Source: Nitrosopumilus sp.
Lineage (GTDB): Archaea > Thermoproteota > Nitrososphaeria > Nitrososphaerales > Nitrosopumilaceae
NCBI GenBank assembly: GCA_029862745.1
Contig: JAOTWS010000003.1
Location: 124,001-188,000, forward strand
Length of the DNA: 64,000 nucleotides
Direction: 5' to 3'
Part shown: positions 44,374 to 53,111 of the stretch, piece after piece
Layout: every line of letters begins with the position of its first letter
Position numbering within the stretch: the first letter of the stretch is position 1
Notes under the pieces: model-generated
Told to the model about the DNA's origin: nothing
Seen by the model: only the letters and a program-made list of their open reading frames with translations
The model's database searches: none
Program-made: the position numbers and the translations under genes

Positions 44374-45825
44374 ATGGATAAAAAAATTAGTATTTTACTT
44401 GTTTTTACCCTAGTAGTATCATTTTTTGCTTGGTTTGAAATTACAACCTTTGCAGATTCTGACAAAGATAGTGTAATGGACTCTATTGACAACTGCCCTT
44501 TAAATGCCAATTTGGATCAGTTTGATTTTGACTTTGATAAATTGGGAGACGAGTGTGATACTGATGATGATAATGATGGAGTATTAGATTTTATTGATCA
44601 GTTTGATTTAGACCAGCTAGAATGGATTGATTTTGACTTTGATGGAATTGGTTCATCCGGAGACCCTGATGACGATAATGATGGTATTGTAGATATTGAT
44701 GATTCAATCCCTGTACCACCTTCAGAAAAGTTGGCTACAAAATATCTTCAGGACATACACATCTGTGCTGAGATGGTCAATAGTACTAGTCATCTTGTTT
44801 GTTATTCTCAGTTTTTTGGCAAGATTGTAAAGAATGAAAAAAACAGCTCTGATGCACTAGAACTATCTATAGCATTATCTAAAATTGGTGCAATAGATGA
44901 TTGTCATTTTGTATCACATGTAATTGGTCATACTGCATATAATGAAACCAGAGACGTAAGAAAAAGCCTACAAGGGATGGACGGTACTATGTGCAGAGGG
45001 GGTTATTTCCACGGAGTATTGGCATCTTATTTCCACAGCATTAATGAATCCAGAGTATCTTTTCCAGATTCATATCAAACAATATGTGATGATTTGATAG
45101 GTTCGTCAAGCTATCAAGACTGTATTCATGGTTTGGGACATGGTTTTGTACATTATTTTGAAGGTGATATAGAGTCTTCACTGGAAACATGTCATGAATT
45201 ATCATTTTATCAAAATATTTTATGTGGGAAAGGCGTCATGATGCAGCATACAGACAACATGCTTACAAAAAACAAAATGTCTGATGATGTGATCTCTAAT
45301 CTTTGTAATGAAGTACAACTAGAAAGAAATGACTATGTAGAATGTAATAGGTCCACTGGAACTACGCTTGCATTTTTTACTGGACATAATTTTGAAAAAG
45401 GCAAAGTACTGTGCAATCTAATTAAAGATGCAGACGCAATGAATTATTGTGTAGAGGGATTGTTATTAGAGATTCAAGATTCAGAAAGATACGAATATGC
45501 GCCTCTAACAAAGGATATCAGAGAGAAGTTCCAACCACAGATCATTGAAGGTACTAAAAATATTGATATCAGAAGTCCTGCAATAATATCTAATTTTGAA
45601 TTTATACCTAAAATTGGGATAATCTCATTTTCAATAGATAGTCCACATTATGTGATATTGTATATACCAAACGAATTTGTTTCATCAAAAATGGCAGTTA
45701 CGGTTAATGGTAATATCCCAAATCAGTTGGAGATAAAAAATAATGTCTTGGGAGAAGATGTTGCCATGATAAGTTTCGTTCCAAATGAACCTGGAATTAT
45801 TTTAATCACCCATCTAACTCAGTAA
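44374..45825 (+). CDS. Secreted TSP3-repeat protein with novel Cys/His-rich domain
   Basis: About 483 residues. Signal peptide: MDKKISILLVFTLVVSFFAW; an upstream ATG at 44356 is less likely. Residues about 28-115 contain calcium-binding thrombospondin type 3-like repeats (DSDKDSVMDSIDNCP, DTDDDNDGVLD, DPDDDNDGIVD). A Cys/His-rich domain (about 125-345) follows, with Cys177-His178 and His182/His186, Cys207 and FHG213, Cys250-x-HGLGHG, Cys273-His274, Cys284 and His292. A C-terminal beta domain (370-483) ends the protein. The regular Cys/His modules suggest metal or heme ligation, but I recognise no family. Confidence 0.75.
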   Translation: MDKKISILLVFTLVVSFFAWFEITTFADSDKDSVMDSIDNCPLNANLDQFDFDFDKLGDECDTDDDNDGVLDFIDQFDLDQLEWIDFDFDGIGSSGDPDDDNDGIVDIDDSIPVPPSEKLATKYLQDIHICAEMVNSTSHLVCYSQFFGKIVKNEKNSSDALELSIALSKIGAIDDCHFVSHVIGHTAYNETRDVRKSLQGMDGTMCRGGYFHGVLASYFHSINESRVSFPDSYQTICDDLIGSSSYQDCIHGLGHGFVHYFEGDIESSLETCHELSFYQNILCGKGVMMQHTDNMLTKNKMSDDVISNLCNEVQLERNDYVECNRSTGTTLAFFTGHNFEKGKVLCNLIKDADAMNYCVEGLLLEIQDSERYEYAPLTKDIREKFQPQIIEGTKNIDIRSPAIISNFEFIPKIGIISFSIDSPHYVILYIPNEFVSSKMAVTVNGNIPNQLEIKNNVLGEDVAMISFVPNEPGIILITHLTQ

Positions 45826-46014
45826 TGAGAGGAGGAATCAAAAAGGTTCAAAAGTACAACATACACAAATCTGGATAGATCAATATTGTTTAAACATAAT
45901 ATTTTAAAATCTTGTTGTTTATTCTACTATTACTAGACAAAGCATTGTTTATTGGTCCCATAAAATTGACTAGCTAGTATCAAAAACAATTTTTCAATTT
46001 AAATTGATAATATT

Positions 46015-47292
46015 ATGATTTCCAACAAGAAAAATTGGATGCTGTTTATAATTCCATCCAGTATTGCTGCTGAGGGGTTGCACATTGCAATTCCTTTGTT
46101 TGTTTTATTTCTTGGAGGAAATGTAGTAGATGTTGGACTCGTAGTTGGACTGCATTATGGATTTTCTTCATTAGGCTCTATTTTTTGGGGTAAAATTATT
46201 GATAAATATCAAGTAAAGAAAGGAATTTTGATAATTTGTTTTTCAGTAATTGCTGCAACTAGCTTGGCCATGTATTTTGTATCTGAAATTAATTTTGTTT
46301 TCATCCTATCAGCAATTCTGGGATTTTTCATAATTGGGAAAAATCCTGTAACTCAGATTTTAGTTATGGAGTCTGTTCCAAATAACCAATGGGGTGTTTT
46401 GTTTTCAAGGATTTCAATTATTGCAAGCTTGGGTAGCCTTTTAGCATTTCTTGTAGGGGTATTATGGGATTCATTTTTTGATCTTAGACCATACTTTATT
46501 TTTTGTGCTATGTCTAGCACTATTGCTGCAATACTAAGTATGCTAGTAGAACAGAAGAGCTTTATCGAAAGAGAGACAATTTTGCATTCAATTTATGGTC
46601 TAAAACATATTTTCAACTATAACAGATATCACTTTCAAGTAGTATATCAAAGAGTTCCAAAAATTCAGGATTTCAAACACATAATTTCAATTTTCAAAGG
46701 TAAAATTTCACATGAGATAGGAATTTTATTTTTTGCAAATTTTTTGTTTTATTTTGGTAGTAACACATACTTTACTGCATTTATTCCATTCTTAAAGAAA
46801 TATGACTTTACTGACTCGCAAGTTTTTCTAGTGTATATGCTTCAAACTATAACATTACTTGCAATCTTTTTTCTAGTTCCTAGACTAATTGCAAAAATCT
46901 CTGAAGAGAGGGCTACACAACTAGCGTATATTCCACGAGTGTTAGGAGTTTTAATCGTTGCCGTGATTTTTCCTCAAGTGATCGGTACAGAATCATTTGT
47001 TACGGCAGTAATATCTTCATGCTTGATGGTTGCAGCATTTTCAATATACAGTACTTCAAATTCACTAATTTTATTCAAAGCCATTCCACAAGGATTTGAA
47101 GGTACATACTTGGGTGTGAATAGCTTTATGATTGGAATAGGGATATTGTTAGGTTCTTTGACTGCGGGATTTATTTCAAGTGCATTAAGTTACTCCGTAT
47201 CTTTTGGCATTGCAGTAGTTTTGATAGTGTTATCACTTCTAATGTTTAGACTTTATTTAAAACACGTATTGTCGCATAAGGCTATTGACTAA
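46015..47292 (+). CDS. MFS transporter
   Basis: 425 residues, about twelve transmembrane helices in two halves joined by a cytoplasmic basic loop around 185-225. The MFS loop motif between helices 2 and 3 is visible as GSIFWGKIIDKYQVKKG. The second half begins near EIGILFFANFLFYFGS. Substrate cannot be told from the sequence. It stands alone behind a 190-bp spacer. Confidence 0.88.
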   Translation: MISNKKNWMLFIIPSSIAAEGLHIAIPLFVLFLGGNVVDVGLVVGLHYGFSSLGSIFWGKIIDKYQVKKGILIICFSVIAATSLAMYFVSEINFVFILSAILGFFIIGKNPVTQILVMESVPNNQWGVLFSRISIIASLGSLLAFLVGVLWDSFFDLRPYFIFCAMSSTIAAILSMLVEQKSFIERETILHSIYGLKHIFNYNRYHFQVVYQRVPKIQDFKHIISIFKGKISHEIGILFFANFLFYFGSNTYFTAFIPFLKKYDFTDSQVFLVYMLQTITLLAIFFLVPRLIAKISEERATQLAYIPRVLGVLIVAVIFPQVIGTESFVTAVISSCLMVAAFSIYSTSNSLILFKAIPQGFEGTYLGVNSFMIGIGILLGSLTAGFISSALSYSVSFGIAVVLIVLSLLMFRLYLKHVLSHKAID

Positions 47293-47497
47293 ATTAGCAA
47301 CAATATTGTCTGATTAATCGTTAAATATTTTGATTTTGAATCTATACCTATCTGATCCATTTCTAACCAAAAATAGTAAGCAGAATACCCCAGAACTCGA
47401 ACTCAGATCAAGTAAAATTAAGAATAAATTGAACTTAAGGTCAGATTTTGCTTCATGAATAAAGTTTTTATGTTAAAATTCTTGATGACGAATCATA

Positions 47498-47665
47498 ATG
47501 AGTAGCAATAAAAAATCAGCACCACTGCCAGCATCAAGTGGAGGCCTCATGAGGTTCTTTGAGGATGAGACAAAGGGATTTAAAATAGATCCAAAAATAG
47601 TGGTATCAATTCCAATTAGTTTAATTGTAGTTTCATGGGTAATTGATGTATTCCTATCTCCGTGA
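47498..47665 (+). CDS. Preprotein translocase subunit Sec61-beta (SecG)
   Basis: 55 residues from ATG 47498 to TGA. A polar N-terminus (SNKKSAPLPASSGGLMRFFE) precedes the conserved GFKIDPKIVV segment and one transmembrane helix (IPISLIVVSWVIDVFL). This is the standard archaeal Sec61-beta layout. It forms the SecYE-beta channel in the cytoplasmic membrane. The DUF2070 gene starts 5 nt downstream. Confidence 0.9.
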   Translation: MSSNKKSAPLPASSGGLMRFFEDETKGFKIDPKIVVSIPISLIVVSWVIDVFLSP

Positions 47666-47669
47666 GAAA

Positions 47670-49418
47670 ATGGAAAAAGAGTCAGATGACGTTTCAAACA
47701 TACATAACAGGTTTTCCCTTACTCTAGTTAATCCATCATCACATTATTTTTCACTAGCAATATCATTGATAGTGGCAGCAGTAACAGTTCTTGGCATATA
47801 TTTTGGTTATTTGGGTTATTTGGGATTTGAAGAAAATTGGTATAGATTACCATTAGTTTTAGGAGTATTATTTTTAACACAGTTATTAGACACACAATTT
47901 ACAAAGAAAAAAGAATATTCGAAATCATTACACTCATCTCTTTTTGGAAACATGTTGTGGACAGTCACACTTATGATGGGACTACTTTCAAGTGTGGTAT
48001 TATCAAAAGACATTGAATTATTCTTTATAACTTTTGGAATGTTTTTGTTTGCTAGTTTTAGAATAGGAATTTACACAACAACTCTTGGAGTCAGTCTCAA
48101 AAAAGCTTGGGCGATTTGTTTTATTCAGCCCCTAGCAATGTATTTGATGTTAATTCCACAAGATATGTGGATTACAATATTGAGTGAGCCAGTTGGATTA
48201 GGTTACGGAGTATCTTTTATGATAATTGCAAGTGTGTGGTCAATTTTAACAGATAGAGCAGGAAGGCCGGGAATGGAAAGTACGCATAAAACTATTCAAG
48301 CATATCTTGCATCACAAGGAAATGATTTTGAAGATGCTGAGAAATTAATGGAACAACATTCAAAGGAAACCCAGGTATCAACATCACAGATAAAACTATC
48401 ATCACAAATGAACGGAAATGAATTTCGAATGGTGCTACCAGAAATACATCCGGGGCCTTATCATCCAGTTGGAGGGAGTAACATCCCATATCTAATTTAC
48501 AAAAACTTGTCATCATCAGCAATGGTCATGCATAGTATTTCAGATCATTCTCTTAACCTACCATCAAGAAATGAAGTAGAGAATTATCTCAAAAATTTAG
48601 AAAATAATGAAATCAAGGAAGAAGGTGTACAATGTACAGAGCCAGTAACAGTGCAGATTAACAAGGCAAGAGTAACTGGACTACTTTTTGGAAATAATCC
48701 ATTGTTATTTTTATCATTATCACCACATGGAATGGAAGACATTCCAAGCTACATGAAAACAGAGATTGAGCAATATGCAAAAAATCGAAATTATTCTAGA
48801 ATAATGATAGTAGACTGCCATAATGCCATGGGTGATGAGATTTCTAAAGAAGATGGTCAAGACATGTTAAAAGCCGCAAAATCATGTCTAGATACTCTAA
48901 TTACAAAAGATAATTTTCCCATTGAATTTGGCTATGCAAATTCTGATGACATGGATGTGTGGGCAGAAGATTTGGGATTAGGAGGACTAGGTATTGTTTG
49001 TCTTAAAATCAATAATAAAAAATATTTTCTTGGGTGGGCAGATGCCAATAATATGGAAAACGGGGTAAGAGAAAAAATCATAGAGAATTTTGCAAATAAT
49101 AATTATCAATTACTTGAGATCTGTACATCAGATACACATTATGCCCCTGTTAAAGCACGGAATAGAAATGGATACTATCAATTAGGACTGATCACAAGTG
49201 CAGACAAACTTTCAAAATGGTTTCTTGAGATTACAAAAAAAGCTGAAGCAACGATCACAATAGCAAAATTTGAGATTTTAGAAAGTCAGAGCGAAGTAAA
49301 AGTTATGGGTCAGACCATATACGAAGATTATTCTAAAGCATTAGATAATTCATTAAAAATTACAAAGAGTTTTGTTATTGGAAGTCTCTTGTTATTCATA
49401 ACGAGTCTTTTTCTATAG
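47670..49418 (+). CDS. DUF2070-family membrane protein
   Basis: About 582 residues. The first 200 contain six to seven transmembrane helices, and a soluble domain of about 330 residues follows. A last hydrophobic helix closes the protein (FVIGSLLLFITSLF). The soluble part has His motifs EIHPGPYHPVGGSNIPY, LSPHGMEDIP, VDCHNAMGDE and TSDTHYAPV, which look like a metal-dependent hydrolase site. The family is archaeal and uncharacterised. ATG 47670 is preferred; an in-frame TTG at 47643 lies inside Sec61-beta. Its tight position after Sec61-beta suggests co-expression. Confidence 0.88.
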   Translation: MEKESDDVSNIHNRFSLTLVNPSSHYFSLAISLIVAAVTVLGIYFGYLGYLGFEENWYRLPLVLGVLFLTQLLDTQFTKKKEYSKSLHSSLFGNMLWTVTLMMGLLSSVVLSKDIELFFITFGMFLFASFRIGIYTTTLGVSLKKAWAICFIQPLAMYLMLIPQDMWITILSEPVGLGYGVSFMIIASVWSILTDRAGRPGMESTHKTIQAYLASQGNDFEDAEKLMEQHSKETQVSTSQIKLSSQMNGNEFRMVLPEIHPGPYHPVGGSNIPYLIYKNLSSSAMVMHSISDHSLNLPSRNEVENYLKNLENNEIKEEGVQCTEPVTVQINKARVTGLLFGNNPLLFLSLSPHGMEDIPSYMKTEIEQYAKNRNYSRIMIVDCHNAMGDEISKEDGQDMLKAAKSCLDTLITKDNFPIEFGYANSDDMDVWAEDLGLGGLGIVCLKINNKKYFLGWADANNMENGVREKIIENFANNNYQLLEICTSDTHYAPVKARNRNGYYQLGLITSADKLSKWFLEITKKAEATITIAKFEILESQSEVKVMGQTIYEDYSKALDNSLKITKSFVIGSLLLFITSLFL

Positions 49419-50055
49419 TAGTCATTTGATCAAGATTTCCATAAAACTCATCAATAAATGAGGATAGTTGAAAAATAGGAACAATTGGAACATTTTCAAT
49501 AAAATCTATTTTATCCTGATACAATGTAACAATTACAGGTACTGCCATAGCACCGGGGGTTTTAGAAATATAATGTTTGGTTCTTTCAATTTGTTTTTTT
49601 ACAGCAGTGGATAATAAAGAGACACTATAGCGTTTCCAGTGTTTACAATCGATTAAAATTGCAATACCTAACCTGATTCCAACAACATCAATTTCCATTC
49701 GAGGTTTAGTTAGAATTAAATTTTTTATTACTGCAAAATTTTTTGAAGATAAAATTTCTGCAGTTAAACCTTCAAAATCTTTCCAATCTAAAGAGACAGA
49801 TACTTCATCTATAGGGGAACCTTTTTCAAGCAAAGCAATGGCGATTTTTAATTTATCTCCATCTTCAAAATAATATGTGTTATCTTGTTTTGTTCCAATA
49901 TTATTTTTGATAAATTCATCTAAAATCATTTCAGAATCAATTAAATTCATTTTTGTGACTGCAGAGAAATCTTGTGTAGACACTCCACCTTGTATTATTC
50001 CATTCAAACAAGTAATCATTTTTGGATAAATTTTCAATTGTAAGTTTTGATTCAC
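49396..50055 (-). CDS. PD-(D/E)xK restriction-endonuclease-like protein
   Basis: 219 residues. A winged-helix-like N-terminal part (1-85) is followed by a nuclease-like domain: WKDFEGLTAEIL helix, then MEIDVVGIR (Asp) and ILIDCKHW (Asp-x-Lys), the PD-(D/E)xK core of the Mrr/RecB-like fold. The motifs are intact, so it may cut or process DNA; it is not linked to a methyltransferase. It overlaps the 3' end of the convergent DUF2070 gene by 23 nt. Confidence 0.8.
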   Translation of the reverse strand: MNQNLQLKIYPKMITCLNGIIQGGVSTQDFSAVTKMNLIDSEMILDEFIKNNIGTKQDNTYYFEDGDKLKIAIALLEKGSPIDEVSVSLDWKDFEGLTAEILSSKNFAVIKNLILTKPRMEIDVVGIRLGIAILIDCKHWKRYSVSLLSTAVKKQIERTKHYISKTPGAMAVPVIVTLYQDKIDFIENVPIVPIFQLSSFIDEFYGNLDQMTTIEKDSL

Positions 50056-50135
50056 ATTAGAAATATAGGTTTTAGTCCTAATAACATCGGGGTATTATGA
50101 TATAGGTTTTATTATATGTTTTAGAAAACAGGGTT

Positions 50136-52601
50136 ATGAAAAAATTGCTAGTGATCATACTAGCACTTTCAATTACATTTAGCATATACAATGAATCATT
50201 TGCAGAAAAAGCCACATTTTTTGATTCAGTTAAATTCATTCAGTATTTAGATGAAAATACAGCATTAGAAGAAGTGCGAAACGGAAATCTCGATATATAT
50301 TATGACAGAATTTCTCCAGACAGATTAGAAAATCATCAAGCACGTGAAGGATTGCAGGTATTTGATTCAACTGGTAGGTCATACAGTATATTGGTAAACC
50401 CTGCAGAGTCTAAAGAATTTAATCCATTTTCAAGCAAGGAGATAAGATTTGCTCTTAATTATTTAATAGACAGAAAATTAATTGTGAACGAGTTAATGGG
50501 AGGGTATGGTTCACCAATTATTTCATACTACAACCCTTCAGATCCAGAATATCTAACAGTAATTGAACAACTTGAGATGTTTAATTTCAAGTATAATCCC
50601 ACATTTGCAAATGAAGTAATTTCAAAAATATTAAATGAGAAAGGAGCCATAAAAATTGGAAATAAATGGCAAATTAATGAAAAACAAATAGAGATTAAAA
50701 TTTTTATCAGAAGCGACGATCCAATTAGAAAAGCAATTGGCGAAGTATTAGCAGCAGAATTAGAAAAAATTGGATTTACATTAAAAAAAGATTTCGGGGA
50801 TTTAAATAAAGCATTTGTTGTTGTTTACGGTTCAGACCCAGCTGAACTAAAATGGAATATATACACAGAAGGGTGGGGGCATTCAGCATTTGTACGGTAT
50901 GATTCTGTTGGGCTAGGACAAATGTATTCACCTTGGTTTTCATATATGCCTGGATTTAATAATCCGTCATTTTGGAATTATCAAAATAAAAATTTAGATG
51001 AACTTACTCAAAAAATATACACCAGTGATTTTGAAACATCAGAGAAAAGATCACAGATAATCCAGAAAGCTGTTAAAGAAGGAATTAACGAAGGTGTAAG
51101 AATTTTTGTAGCAAGCAAAATAGATCAATATGTTGCAAACAAAAAAATCAGCGGAATTGTTAATGATTTTGGAGCAGGGGTGCCAAGCAGATTTACTCCA
51201 ATTAATGCAAAAAGTGATCACAGTGAATTAAAAATAGGTGTAAAACAAATCTATCAAGGCGCTTGGAATCCTGTAATGGGACTAACAGATAGCTACAGTA
51301 GACATATTTGGGATATTGTCTCAGATCCTGCAACATTCAAGCATCCATTTACTGGTGAAACATTTCCAGTCAGAACAAAATGGCAGGTTGAAACTTCAGG
51401 TCCAAATGATAAATTGAGTGTTCCCAAGGAAGCAAAAATATGGAATCCGTTATTACAAAAATGGGGAAATGTGGAAGAAGGAACACTTGCAACAAGTAAG
51501 GTAACATTTGATTTTGATTTTAGTAATTGGCATAATGGAGAAAAAATGGACATACATGATATTTTACATTCACTTTATTTTACAATTGAGTGGGGGACCC
51601 AGATTGATGAAAATGATAAAACGTTTGATACAGAGTTCACTCCTAGAGCAGCTCAAAGTATTCAGACACTTATTGGAATAAACCCAATTGATGAGGATAC
51701 AATTGAAGTTTACGTCAATTATTGGCATTTTGATGAAGGTGAGATAGCTGATTGGGCAGTATTATGGAGTTTAGTACCATGGGAAATTACATCAGCCATG
51801 GAAAAGGCAGTAATTGATGGAAAAGTTTCATTTTCAAGATCAGAATCCACTAATAAAAATGTGAATTGGTTATCATTAATAATTCCAAACGATGCAAAGA
51901 TTATCAGAGATTATTTACTAGAATTTAAAAATTCAAAATTCATACCACAGTCATTAAAAGAAAGTAATCAAAATTTTGAATATTACCAAAAAAGATATGA
52001 TACATCAATTAAATGGATTGAAGAAAAAAATCATGCAGTTATCAGTAATGGTCCATTCTATCTAGATTCATATTCACCAGAATCACGAACGATCAAAGTT
52101 ACGACATTTGATGATGATTCTTATCCATTTAAAATAGGGAAATGGTCTGAATTTGAAAAACCACAACTCCCATCTATAAAAAAAATAGAGATGGAAGAAA
52201 TAATTAAAAAAGGAGAGATACTTAATTTGATAGTCAATGTCGAAAACTCTGATTATGTATTATATTTTTTAACAAATTCTGAAGGAGAAAAAATCAAATC
52301 AGAAACACTTGAAGTTACAAACAATAATGTGATCATTAACATCCCTTCTGAAAGCACATATAATTTAGAGATAGGTGCAAACAATATCAAGATATTTGCA
52401 ATTTCAAATTCAATACTAAAACCTGATTTTTATGAATCGAGCTTTCTTGTAACTAACAATAATACAAAGATACCAGAAAAGACGAATGGCAATATAAAAT
52501 TCTCTGAAAATAATTCAGAGAATTGGATTTGGATCATACCAATTATAAGTATTTTAGGAATTTTGATCTATCTAAAAAAACGAAATCACAATAAGCCATA
52601 A
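50136..52601 (+). CDS. Membrane-tethered solute-binding protein, family 5 (oligopeptide/nickel)
   Basis: 821 residues. N-terminal signal peptide (MKKLLVIILALSITFSIYNE), then a family-5 extracellular binding domain. Visible features are KEIRFALNYLIDRKLIVNEL, the lobe region LKIGVKQIYQGAWNPVMG, and later a second ligand-lobe portion. A beta domain (about 690-785) and a C-terminal membrane helix (WIWIIPIISILGILIYL) with a basic end anchor it outside the cell. No permease or ATPase gene is adjacent, so its transporter partner is encoded elsewhere. Ligand unknown. Confidence 0.85.
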   Translation: MKKLLVIILALSITFSIYNESFAEKATFFDSVKFIQYLDENTALEEVRNGNLDIYYDRISPDRLENHQAREGLQVFDSTGRSYSILVNPAESKEFNPFSSKEIRFALNYLIDRKLIVNELMGGYGSPIISYYNPSDPEYLTVIEQLEMFNFKYNPTFANEVISKILNEKGAIKIGNKWQINEKQIEIKIFIRSDDPIRKAIGEVLAAELEKIGFTLKKDFGDLNKAFVVVYGSDPAELKWNIYTEGWGHSAFVRYDSVGLGQMYSPWFSYMPGFNNPSFWNYQNKNLDELTQKIYTSDFETSEKRSQIIQKAVKEGINEGVRIFVASKIDQYVANKKISGIVNDFGAGVPSRFTPINAKSDHSELKIGVKQIYQGAWNPVMGLTDSYSRHIWDIVSDPATFKHPFTGETFPVRTKWQVETSGPNDKLSVPKEAKIWNPLLQKWGNVEEGTLATSKVTFDFDFSNWHNGEKMDIHDILHSLYFTIEWGTQIDENDKTFDTEFTPRAAQSIQTLIGINPIDEDTIEVYVNYWHFDEGEIADWAVLWSLVPWEITSAMEKAVIDGKVSFSRSESTNKNVNWLSLIIPNDAKIIRDYLLEFKNSKFIPQSLKESNQNFEYYQKRYDTSIKWIEEKNHAVISNGPFYLDSYSPESRTIKVTTFDDDSYPFKIGKWSEFEKPQLPSIKKIEMEEIIKKGEILNLIVNVENSDYVLYFLTNSEGEKIKSETLEVTNNNVIINIPSESTYNLEIGANNIKIFAISNSILKPDFYESSFLVTNNNTKIPEKTNGNIKFSENNSENWIWIIPIISILGILIYLKKRNHNKP

Positions 52602-53077
52602 CATTTGAGAATACCATCAATTTGATCTTCATTATCAAGTTTCAAGTATTCCTCCAATAGATTTTGATTAAGCTCGTAGAAAGTGTGACCCCATTTGAAT
52701 TTGTTAAGTAATTCTAAACTTTGTTCTTTAAAACCTAAAATAAATAATGAAGCAGATAATGCTTCAACAGTAGTTAATTTGTTTAGTCTTGCATAATTAA
52801 GAGGGTTTCCGGCAAGGAGTGGTGGAAGTTTTCTTTTAATACCAGCAAATTTTTTAGAAAATGCCTGATCAGCTAGATTCCAAGAACAATCAATTCCAAC
52901 AATGGAGTGAATTAATGATTTATCTTTAGGCAGCAAAGTTTTTTCAGAGAATGGATCCAAAACTAATCCCTTACGACTAATTTTTTTAATATTTTGAGCA
53001 AGTCCAAATTTAACCATTTTAGCTGCTGTACATTTTTTTGGATCATCCTGATAAAACATTAAAACTTGTAATTTCAT
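52586..53077 (-). CDS. tsr3: rRNA aminocarboxypropyltransferase Tsr3
   Basis: About 163 residues. It adds the 3-amino-3-carboxypropyl group of SAM to a modified uridine near the decoding centre of small-subunit rRNA. Family signatures visible: DPKKCTAAKMVKFGLA, IVGIDCSWN, LPPLLAGNPLNYARLNKLTT and ALSASLFILGF. ATG 53077 (MKLQVLMFYQ) is preferred over 53086. The 3' end overlaps the convergent SBP gene by 16 nt. Confidence 0.93.
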   Translation of the reverse strand: MKLQVLMFYQDDPKKCTAAKMVKFGLAQNIKKISRKGLVLDPFSEKTLLPKDKSLIHSIVGIDCSWNLADQAFSKKFAGIKRKLPPLLAGNPLNYARLNKLTTVEALSASLFILGFKEQSLELLNKFKWGHTFYELNQNLLEEYLKLDNEDQIDGILKCYGLL

Positions 53078-53111
53078 TTTAATCAACAGTTAGATAAGAA
53101 CTATTTTGAAC

